From Coccinella septempunctata (lineage: Eukaryota; Arthropoda; Insecta; Coleoptera; Coccinellidae): a DNA stretch of 64,000 nt. Position numbers and translations under genes: made by a program. The stretch covers positions 15,012,001 through 15,076,000 of the forward strand of contig NC_058190.1 of the NCBI RefSeq assembly GCF_907165205.1. Reading direction: 5' to 3'. The stretch's first letter is position 1. Each line of letters starts with the position of its first letter. The notes beneath the pieces were generated by a model, which saw only the letters and a program-made list of their open reading frames with translations, made no database searches and had not been told where the DNA came from. Below are positions 35,801 through 47,800 of the stretch, piece by piece.

Positions 35801-38800
35801 TATATGTCGAATAACTTCCAAGAGATTTTTTCAAAAAAAACACTTAGTGCAAGTTCTTTCTAACCGTTGTCGAGCAGTCGTATTGAGCTGTCAGTGGCAG
35901 GTTCAGTTTCGGCTGATAATTTTTATTATTATAATTGACATGCCCTCTGACTAGATACATAAAAAAAATGGCCCCTAGGAGCTCTAATCCCAAAAAAATC
36001 GATAAAAAAGCCAAAAATAAACGATTTCTCGAAAAAATCTTCAAAACTCAATATCTCCACAACGGTTGAGTTTCGGACACCATATTATAGAACCAAATCC
36101 ATCAGAAATTACCTGAATAATAACGTCCTTTAATATTCAGTACGACTTTCCCTGTAACCCTGTATAAGAAAAATGGGGTATTGCAACATTCCTCATCCTT
36201 ATATAACACCAAGGAATGAAAAAGCAGACAAAATCTGTTTTCTGTTTTTTCAAATATTGACATATTTAGTGACACTTTTGAAAACTCAATGACGATGTGA
36301 AACTTTTTACTTTACGCAAAGTAAAATATTTTGCAACTGATGATGAAACGATACCTGCTTTCATAGTAACGGTGTGAAAAATTGAATAATTTCTGTCACT
36401 AGATCATTTTAAAGGAATCTCCGAGAGAAGCTTTCAAAGACGTTTTTAGTACTTTTATTTTGAATTGATAGCAACATCCTATTCAACATTAGAAAAAATA
36501 TTGTGTGCAACACGTTAGGAAAACGCTCATTACGAAAACTAATACTTTTCCCAACTGTTTGCTCAAATATCTAATTTCGTCAAAAAAACGTATACACTGT
36601 TTCCAATCTGTTTAGTTGCAAAATATTGAAATTGAAAAAGCTCACGAAAACAATATAAATAAATGAAAAGTTGTAGGCTCTGCTCACCTGACTATTTCTA
36701 ATTGCTGAATGCTCATCTTTATAGATATAGATCGAGAAGCTCCTTGGGAAACTTCACTTAAAGGTGCAGCTAACTTTGGGCGGTTTTGTAAAAATTCCTT
36801 AAGAGTCCTAGTCTTAGGTTTATGGTAAGGTAAAGAAACTCTTGATTCTCTTACTCTCCTTTGTGATTCAGCAAGTATTTCTTTTCTTTGCTCAAGTGCT
36901 TTTTTTGCAGTCATCTGTCAATTAAACTTGCTTATCAACTGGAAGAAGAATTTAAGAAAATTGAACTTACTTTCTCTGTTTTATGGTCACATTTCTGTTC
37001 CGTTAATCCTTTTCTGGATTTAGATATGACTTCATGACATTGCAATGCTTTTAATTCTGAGTCAGAAATATTTTCTTCCCCCTTCTCTGAATCCTCTTCA
37101 TTATTTTCATCGGAGCTTTCTGGATCACATAAAGTAGAGATTATTTCATCCTGCAAGCAAAATAATTTATTCTAATAAAATTGATAGAACCCAAAGCGAA
37201 ATGATCCCTACAGATTCTAGGTATCTAAAAATTTAGTTAAAATAATTCACCAGTTTATTTTAAGTCCAAAAGTTCATATAAACAGTATAAACCAATACCA
37301 ATAACAGGACAGTTTTCAAAATGAAGGACGTTGAAAGGTGAAGACGTTTTTTTGTTCATTTTTGAAATACGAGTACATTAGCGAATGTGCTTGGTCATCT
37401 ATAAAATGAAATATTTGCGGGCACTCTGGCTTTTTACATAGTGGATAAAAGTCTGAAAGGGTTAACAGAATACTGCTAAACTTTTCTTATTTTTCCATTA
37501 ATAGAGAGTTATTGCAGTTTCAAATTTTGTCTCGCGCTATTACCACAAACGTTATTGACATGTACGCATGAGCAGATTGGGCGCAGCAGCCTGACGTAAT
37601 TTACGGAAGATAACGCTGTACGCTAAACTATTCTATATAAAAATTCGGTATTCGATCGGTTACTATCGTACATAACCAATATAACCAAAAAGTAAAAAAG
37701 TTGTTACTCTTTGATATAACCGACTCAAAACACAAGTATGAAAATGAATAAATATTGTCATCGTAGTTGATAATTTCAATTTAATGTAATTGTTATTGTA
37801 ATGTAATTGTAATTTAATGTGTACTTGTGGAAATTTGGGAGGGAATTTGAGGATTTTATAGAACTCTTAGTACTCCGAATTATTAGCATAAAAATGGATT
37901 ATGTTAGCTATCAGAGCAGAACGTTCAAGTGGATGTATAATTCAGATTTTAAGAAATGTGAAAAGTGCAATATCTATTGTATTTCAGAAGTTCAGGAAAC
38001 CCTCAGCAAACCCTGGTGAACTGGATAATAATTTGATTTCAGATTGCTTATAAGAATAAGTTATTCCAAAAAACCAATCGGACACATCGTCATTGTCTCT
38101 CCCAGACTTACAAATCATCACGTGTAGAATTTTTGAATGAAGTGTTAATTTCAACGACACAATATTCAGTACTATACATAGAGACATCAATTATAAATTC
38201 TGATTTCCATGCAATTATACCTATAATATACTAATGGTCAAAGAAACTGCAACACCCAAAAGGAACTGTTTAAATTTAATTTTTTTTTTATGGAACTTAG
38301 ATAGTATAACAAGGAGTAAATGATTAAAATAACGAAAAAAAGACGAACATACAATAAATGTTTTAAACCATCTCCAACTCAATTATCGAGCCACACAATT
38401 ATTACAAAATCATAACACCCCCGATTTTGAGCATTTGGTCCTTCGGGCAGGATAGTCGAGTTGGATCATCGTTCACTAATCATATTTTCTCCTCTTTGGC
38501 GTCTCATGTGAAATTGTGCACCTTAACCACGAATACTTTGAGTAAGATGAATTCTTTCTAAATAAGCCTGCTCACGCCTTCATCTCCACAAGCATTCGTC
38601 ATCTCAAGGAGTCTCTCGAGCCACCTCAAATGCCATCTCAACCGGTTGCTTCGTCTTCGTTTGCTCAGCTTCACCTCTCAGACATTTCATTACCAGTCTT
38701 CTCTGGCGACTACTCAGGTTGGCCTGCTTTAAAGGGCCTTTTTCAGTCCTTCGTAATGCAGAACTCTATTTTCTAATATTGAACGCCTCCATTACCTCAG

Positions 38801-41800
38801 ATCTTCTCTTCAGTCGACTGATCTGTGAAGCTGATCTGTGGCTTGGCTCTCACTGGTGCCTCATTTCCCATATCTTGGGAGGGCCTCACTTCTCAATATG
38901 AGAACAAACGTCTCCTTTTGTCCGCTCTTTGTAACAGGATCATCTCAACCCACCCATGTTCGTCTCAAAAGGGTCATCGTTTCTATTATAAGACCCAGCT
39001 CTAGACCCTCTGCTCTCGCGCTGCCACCTCAAATGACGCCTCTTCTAAAGTCACCTCATCCAAGCCTACTCACAAAACCAGTGGAGTCAAGTCAGCCACC
39101 TCAAAAAGAGCCTGAATTGCCCGGCAGTCGTCAAAGCCCCTCCAAGACAGCTCATCTCATTACTGACCTCTCTAGCCGGCGTCCTCACACCGGTCACCTC
39201 GTACAACTCAATACTGCCCATCGACTCTGGATCGGAAATCTCGTTCATCTCTAAAGACCTCGCACGGCTTCCTCGAAGCCAATCCAAAGTCGCCATCGTT
39301 GGAGTTGGTGGAGCCGCCTCACGATCAAGAGGATCAGTCTCGATCACGCTTAGATCTCTTCGCAACAACGAAACTGTTAATGTAAATGCTCATATCTTGT
39401 CATCTTTAATTGATTATTACTAATCTGCCATCTTTCAATTGTTGCACACGACAACGTTTGCCTCGCCTCGACAATTTGAAGATCGTCGATCCAGAGTTCT
39501 ACACCTCATGGCCCATCGACATGATACTGGGTGATGATGTTTATGGTGCTATCATTCTTCCTCATCTCTCTCTCTCAATCTCTGGATGGTTGGAAAGATT
39601 TTGTTCGAAACAGGGTAGAGCTCATCCAGGACCTAACTCCAACTGTGCAATGGGGATACGTTTCAGGCAAGGAAAATCCAGCGTACTGTGCTTCTGCTGA
39701 CCTCTTGTCATCTCAGCTACTGAACAGCGTTCTATAGTGGACGGGACCACCATGGATTTCCAAGTAACCACATTCTTGGCCCAATCGTCAGCCGGCAACG
39801 ACAATTGACACCGAATCGGAAGCAAGACCCTCCAAGAACCTCCTCACGGCCTTAACACAAGACTACTCCTAGGATCTTATATACAGGTATTCTTCTCTCT
39901 ATAAACTCTTAAGAATAACCTCTCTTTGTTCAAGAGTCCTGGCCCGACTCAGACACTCCTCAAGTCTGAACTTGTCATCTCCGTTCACTTCAACTAACTT
40001 GGAAAAAACATGGATCTATTGGATCAAGGCAACTCAAAAAGTGTATTTTCCTCAAGAACTCAAGGCTCTTCAAAATGGTACAACTCTCATCATCACATGT
40101 GTTCAGTAGACTCACTGCGTTCATCGATCATGAAGGTGTTATTCGTGTAGGCGGACGAATCACCCAGATAACAAACATCCTGCAATAATTCCTCGAGCAT
40201 CTCAATTGACTTCTCTAATTATTGATTCAGCTCACAGACGAACACTCCACGCAGGTACACAACTCACACTGTTTGCTGTTTCCTTCCCACCGATTGAAGG
40301 TACCGTTGTAAATCGACGTTAAAATTATCTGGACAACTACTTGGTGATCACCTAGATTATTTTTTACTTCATGGAAAACTTGATATCATCTTGAATATAT
40401 ACTATGACCCCATCATTCTTGTTGAGTAACCCCTAATTATATAAAGTGGTGAATCCATCAATCTTCAGCACATCTAAGTCATAAACGAGACATGTTTCGG
40501 TAGGAACTAAATAAAATAAATAAATTAATAAATAATTTATTGACCATCAACAAATACATGGTAGGTCAAATCTAAATAACATACATATATAACTTTATGA
40601 CAAATGACAAATATAGTTGACACTGAAATAGAAGACAAAAGGACAAAACTTATTTAATTACAGCAATACTGAACACATTCCTTTACGCTATAAAAGCAAT
40701 TCTCCATGAGGCACGCCTTCAAACGCCGTCTGAACGCCCCGGCGCTCAACCCAGTTAAAGAGCAGGGTAACAAATTATACAACCTAATACCCGCATGATA
40801 TGGCGATCGTTCATGGAAAGAGTGAAAGTGCTTTGGAATATATAACTTATGCATATTTCTAGTAGTATATTGATAACACTCAGATCGTTTTGTCAAATTT
40901 TCTTTAATATCGTGAACAAAGACAAGGAAATTATATATATAAACACAAGGAAAAGACAATTAACCATGAGCAATGAGAGCTGAGAGCGGGTCTGACGGAC
41001 AATCTCGAATCGATGCCAATGAGCAACCTCAAAATGCGCTTCTGTGTTCAGAAGCGCATTTTGTCGCACATGAAGACACTCCTCCAATCCACAGCTGCCC
41101 CCCAGACAACATTGTATCGCAGCAATGAGAATACGTTGGAAAAATAATAAGTCAATGCAGCGTCCGCGTCAATGAATTTCTTTATATAGACCATATTAGT
41201 GAGGTTAGAATCACTCAATTGGCGGGAGATCCATATTCAAATTTTTTTACATAGGAATCGACTTCAAGATGGAATATCGCTAGCTAGAAGTAAATGTTAA
41301 TATAAAGACATGCAAAATTGGGTGCCGCAATTATTAGAGGTTGTTTCCAAGTACATTTTACATCACAAAATACTTTTATATGTCCTAAAATCAAAATTGA
41401 ACACATTATTATATGGAATATATCCGTATGTCGTAGATCATTTCTGATGGTACGTCAATCATGAACCGTAACAAAGAAAATGACATGCTACGCTTGCGCG
41501 TTAGAATGATGTCAGCTTCAGAGGTTAGAAACGAAATGAAGCTACGACAAACTTCCATGGATCTCGCCGACCAATTTTATATTGATCCATTATTAAAAAA
41601 ATATACCATTTTATTACGAAATTTTGTTTTCAACTTGTTAAGAAAGGATCATAGAACACATTCCAACAGAAATAAATCTTAAGAAATTCGCTAAAATATC
41701 CAAAAACAGGCGAGAAGTACGCGGCATTTTTAGTCCCATAAGAAATGCATAGGGAATTCAGGGACCAGATCCACGGATGGATCGCGATTCAAATTTCCCG

Positions 41801-44800
41801 CCTAACCTCACTAATATGGTCTATTGTACAAAGTGTAGTAGCATTTATTCAATTTTCTACCGATTTTATCTATCTCGGCCGACCATTTCAAATTACTGTC
41901 CAATATAGTGCCGAGAAGGCTGACTTGTGGTGATGCTGTTAAAATACTTTCCTTGAGTTTGAGTGATCGCAAAAAAGGTTCCCTATACTGATTATGAAAC
42001 TCGATTATCGTTGACTTCTCTGAATTTATGATAAGTTTGGTACGCTCACACCAGTCGACAAATTGAGAAATAACTTTTTGACATTTTTCAAGTAAACAAC
42101 AATCTGAATCTCGAGTGCGAGCCTATTCAAAAACAAAATAAACTCATCCATATTTTTCATAACACTTCTGATGTCAAGTTGTTGGATACCAAGTGTTGTT
42201 GGTTTAGGTGTTGAAAAATAACCTATATCAGGAACAATATTCGCTAAAATTGGTTCGTTCCCATATTCCCTTATGAATGGATCCATTTTTCATTCAAAAA
42301 GTGCAGAAAAAAAAAGAAGTTATGTTATCAAAATGCAAAAAAAAAGAAGAAAACCCAACAGAAATCACACAAACAACAATACGGTGAGATGAATATGGTT
42401 ACTATTTCAAATCCTTTCTCTGAGAATTCGAGCGCAATCTAGCATATTATGCGGGTTTCGCAGTTCTTCCAGCGCTTTTACCAAATACTGATGTATTTCT
42501 TAACTGACGGTCCACTGAAACCTCACACCTTTAGGTGGTTGGACTTGAACGCGTTTTTCAGCGTCTTCGGAATGACTGAGTAGGGGTCACCGGATTACTG
42601 CTGGATCGGTGAGTAGTGGGTGGTTCTCGGGCCTGTTCCAATTCCTGGAGAGTATATTATCTATTATTAAAAACAAGTTTATTGCCCTTGATATAACAAC
42701 TCTCTCCTTTCTCTCTTTCCTCAATCAAATATCCTCTCAGCATCCCATATTCGCTCCGTTTTAGTTCCGTCAAATCGTCTCTGATAGCAACACCCCTTCC
42801 TCTAAATTTTTTATAATTTCTGATTAATTCAACCTTTTTTAGATAAGAAACATATTCAACCTTCACTGGTCGATTCGATCCTTTACTCAGGCAATGAAAA
42901 TTATTTATATCTTTACGATCAATATCCACCCCCAACAGGTTTTTCAGTTCACTACAAATGAAATCCGAAGTTATACTCTCATTAGATGCTGTCCACTCGA
43001 AAACAACAATATTATTTTCTCTAGTTTTTCTCTTCAGCCGACCTTTTTTATCTTTCAAAAACATATTTTCCTGCTCGAGCGAGCGAATTTTGAATTTCAA
43101 TGCTTCAAACTCCAGCAATTTATAAGATTCCCAAGCTTGAATGCTATTCTTTATCTCGGTTTTACAATTTTCAATTTTTTCCAGAATATTCTGAACAGAA
43201 AATTTATATTGACTTGTTTTTTGTTGCATTCTCTGAATAAATATTATTATTATTATTATTATAATTTCTTCATCCATAATATTAATAAAACTTTTCCACC
43301 TCGATGGTCAGCAAGAACGGTAATAGCGACATAAAATAAAACAAAGATGAGGACGAAAAGGAAGACACCCTTCATTTCCTTGGGCCTTTAGGGAAGACTT
43401 TAAACAGAGAAGGCGGAAGATCGGAATCGGGGAATTCGGTGCGATATGGAAAAGTCAGATTATCTTGCATCTTCGCTCCGATAGTGAGTCATGCAATGAA
43501 CATATTTCACCGGAATCCACCCTGGGGAATGCACGCTGCCTGTCAACACAGACAAAAATAGAAACGTTATTGGGAATATATAAACAATTTCACCGTTTTA
43601 TCAATTATCATTCAAGTTCCCTCATTCAAATATTTGCGACACGAACAACAAAATTCCACCCTATACAATTTGATCTGAATTTTTACCAAAAATTCGCTGA
43701 TAATTCATCATTCAATCATAGCGTTAAAGAACACACGTTCACTCCACAACAGTTAGATCATATGAATGTGCCTATAGGAGCAAGCTTGTGAAATATCAGC
43801 CAAAATTTTACCATTTTAACGAAGATATAGAAGTTTATACATTTAGCATTTTTCCATAAATCACCCTATATCTCTGAAACGAATACCTTTACGGGACATT
43901 TAAAACCCAAATTCTTTCTGTTTGAGGTCCTCTATATCCTCTTAGCCGTTGTCCCTCACGTCACCAGTCACCCTGTATATAAACACACAAAATGCGAAAA
44001 CGTATTTTTTATGGAATAGATCATTTGTCCAACGTTAGTCCGCTTTTGTCCACCCAATTATTTCATTTGTCCTCCCACAGAACCGTAGAAATCTATCTTC
44101 AAAAGTTTTGAATTTAATGTTGTTTCTCAGAAAGTTCACCAAAAAACTTCTTTTTTCATATCTCTCAAATCGTGCCTGAACAAATGGCGAAAGGGGGAAC
44201 GAACATAGAACTACGATCTGCGGACTCTGCCTAGAGAAGGACGAAACGGTTGAGCGCATCCTCTGTGACTGCTCAGCGGCAGACTTGGACTCTTTGGCTC
44301 TCCCAAGAGTCCCAAGCTGAATCTAGAGGAACTCCCCCTTTGACCTCATCTACTTTCTGAGCATGATGGGAATAGAGGGAGAGGTTTAGCTGTATGAGCT
44401 TGTTTGTGTGCTACTAGGGTTGTTGAAAAAATATCGATACATCGATATTTTCAGTTCGATATATCGATATTTTTTGGCGATATTTTATTTTTCGATATAT
44501 CGATATAAAATTCGAGCTATCGAATCTGTATAGAAAATCGATGTTTTTACAGACCGATAAAAATTTCTTCATATAAATATTGATTCAATTTATAAATCAT
44601 CAATATTTTTATATTATTTAACCTACTACTGTTGCATGAATTCTCAGAGCTGTAATACCTGTCATTTTTGAAATCGTACCGATATATCGATATTTTTTTG
44701 TAAAAATATCAATATCGATATCGATATTTCTAAAAAATATCGATACGATATATATCGATATTTTTTTTCATTTCCGACATCCCTATGTGCTACAATAGAC

Positions 44801-47800
44801 CGTTTTGGTCGCGGTGGCAGGTTTGGTTGGTCCGTCCAGCACACCCAACAATCTGTTAATCTCTTAGACCTACGATGGACAAACAACCATGAAATTTTAG
44901 TTTCAAAATTAGCATTTAGGAAGCCATCTTCTTCACATTTTCTACAATTTTCAAAGATTGATTTCAATAGTTCCTAGGGTGAACAAAAATGGACTTACCT
45001 CGGACAAACAATCTATACCATCAAATATACGTTTTCGCTATTTGTGTATGCTGTTCAGAAAATGCACCGAAAAAACTTCTTTCTCCATATCTCTCAAACG
45101 GTGCCTGGGCAAATGAAAGAAAAAGCGTCGACAAACATGGACCTATGATGAACCAACGACCCTGAAATTTCTGTTTCAAAATTCGCATTCGGGGGCGCCA
45201 GCTTCACGTAGCTGCTCAGCTATACATCGTAACGCAAAGCAAAATTACAATTGCAAATGCCAATCCAGAGTACCTTGCATGGTTTAGTCAGTTCAGTGTC
45301 TCTCAGACACATGTAGGATATAAACGCTATCAGAAAATGACAAGCTGTTGCGCACATGCCATATAGACTACAGAATGAATTTACTTTTTTGCTAACTTTT
45401 ATCGAAACAGTCAACTATAATAAGCTGCTATAGTCTATCAAAATCCGAGAGGCCAGCGTAAACAAACTGACTAACGCGTGATCTTATTTAAGGTACTCCT
45501 CTTATTGGTCAAAGCTTCAGGAACGCCATGTTTGCAGGTGGGAGTAATGCAGAACCGAGTCATTCGCTTGACAAGAGAAGACGTGCTACAGTGCTCCTAG
45601 TGCTATAAAAGAGAAAGCGGACGAGAAAGTCGAAGTGTCACAGTGCCGTAAAAGAGAAGCGGAGGTGAAAGTGCCCACTAACCAAGCTACGGAATATTTG
45701 ATTCCGTCTGTGAAGTTTGTGTAGGTTCTATATTTGTTATCGGAATTTTAATTCGTTAAAATTTTCAAAGTTGGTGTTCATCCTAAGTGTCCAGAGAATT
45801 TTTTTTTCTCGTTGGTACTGCAGAAAACATCAGGTGAGCTTATTTTTCGTATCTCTTTTCTGATTTTTATCATAGCGTATAAAACATTCGGCTTTATACC
45901 ATAGTTTTATATTAGACTATTTCAGTGAAGATTTCTGAATATTTTATTATTTTCAAATTGTTTGATATTTTGAGATTTTTGATTATAAAACCATGTCGGA
46001 AACCTCAGATAATGAGGGTTCCTACATGGAAGCGACCGATGCTGAAGAGTTCAGCGAAGGCGAACACGAGGAGCTTGTAAAGCTCAGAGAAGAAAATGGG
46101 CAGTTGAAAGCTCAAATAGTAAAACTGACTGAAACTGTGTCACAGTTGGTCGGTGAGATGCGCCTCTTGAGGGAGGAAATGACCCGCAATAATATGACGA
46201 AATCTCCCACTTACGCCGCAATCACAAAGCCGGTAGCGGGTTCCAAGAATAATTCCCTTATAGGAATTGTTTCACAACCCGAAACAAGGAAAAATGATTC
46301 AACGCAGGTCGCGAAGGCCCCAAACGCGCCCCCAACTAAACGCGCGCGAAAAGAAAGCTCCTCTTCTGATGAGGAGACTGTCAAGAAGGCGGAAGTGCCT
46401 AAAAGAGATAAAATTCCACCCATCACGATGATGGGCACCTCAGATTGGGTAGAGATATCTAAAGCTCTCTACACAAAAAGGATAAATTACAACCGTGCAA
46501 CTACAGTTAAAGACGGTATAAAAATCATCGCGTCAACCGTAGATGATTTCAGAAAAATCACTACATTCTTCGAGCAGCATGGTAAAGAATTTTTTACCTA
46601 CCAAATGGAGGAGGAGAAGAAGATATATGCCGTTATTAGGCATTTACCAATCGACGTTGATCTTGCGTTGATTAAGGAGGACCTGATATTCCAGGGAATA
46701 TCAGACGTGATATTCCAGGGAATATCAGACGCTGAGGTGTCCAGAATGACATCGAACAAGACAAAGAAGCCAATACCTCTCTACCTGGTTAAAACCCAGA
46801 AAAAGGAAATCTTCGAAGTGAAGCGACTCTACAACCTCTGTATTGTGGTTGAACATAAAAAGAGGCCTGAAAGTCCAAGCCAGTGCTTTAGGTGCCAAAG
46901 GTACGGACATGCACAAAACAAATGCTCCTTCCCGTGGAGATGCGTGAAGTGCTCAGGAAGTCATAGCAGCAATGACTGCACACTCACCAGAAAAGGTGAA
47001 GAGAGAAATGCCACATGCGTCTTATGTGGAGAAGAGGGCCATCCAGCTAGCTACAAAGGATGTAGCGAGTTCAAGTTGGTGACCAGAAAGAAAAATTCCC
47101 GAAAATCAGTTGAACAGAAAAAGAAGGTAACAAAAACAACAACTTCTGAACAAAAAATTCAGGAAGCAGCGAAGACCCAACCTACAGAGCAGGAAAAGAA
47201 GAGGGAGACTCCAAAACCCGTCCAGAAAAAAGAAGGACAGAAAAAGCTTACAATGAAACAAGCTGTGAACAGTCAACAGGAGAAGAAAAAGATATCTGAA
47301 TCAGCCGATGATTTAGATTTCTTCACGGAAAAAAATTTTCAACAAGATAATGTTGAAAATTGAGAGGGAAATGGAGAAAAAACTCCAAGCATTATTCAGT
47401 AAACTGAATTAATGGACCTTACGGATATTAGGAAGAAATCCCTCAAGATAATCTCGTGGAACATAAACGGGATCAACACTCGGAAAGCCGAGATAGAACA
47501 AATGATATCAGAAAGACAACCGGATATTATAGCCCTACAGGAAACAAGAATAAACCGGAACAGAAGACTGAATTTCATGAATTATGAAAAATATAGATGT
47601 GACAGAATTACAAACACCGGAGGAGGAGTAGCAATATTGGTGAGAACAGATCTGAAACACTACTTTAAAAGTAGATCCGACGAAACACAAGGAAAAACAG
47701 AAAAAGTGACGATTGTTGCCGAATTAAATCGGCAAAGAGTCGAAATAACCTCGGCGTATAAGCCACCACAAAACAATCTATTGGAAGAAGAGATAAACAA

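Larger units (their letters stand above)
32835..36162 (+). mobile_element. mariner-like transposon with long TIRs, split by a solo LTR
   Basis: The ends CAGGGTTTCTGGGAAAGTCG and its diverged complement are flanked by TA (32833-32834 and 36163-36164). Inverted similarity extends inward for several hundred bases (to about 33230 on the left and 35700 on the right). Transposase fragments lie inside on the plus strand, and a 1.4-kb LTR has inserted in the transposase gene at 33774-35184. Confidence 0.85.
40505..43300 (-). mobile_element. internally deleted non-LTR retrotransposon, minus strand
   Basis: Read on the minus strand there is an ORF1 (43277-42657), the N-terminus of an endonuclease (about 42290-42120), then directly the C-terminal part of RT (about 42100-40654), and finally a 3' UTR ending in an AATAAATTTATT-type tail near 40505-40545. 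Most of the endonuclease and all RT catalytic boxes are deleted. A MITE (41189-41821) has inserted into the RT remnant. Confidence 0.7.

Noticed and set aside
38838..39254. 138-residue Pro/Ser-rich frame and its antisense partner
   Set aside because: It is a shifted frame through the BEL/Pao remnant; the protease-like block is in a different frame.
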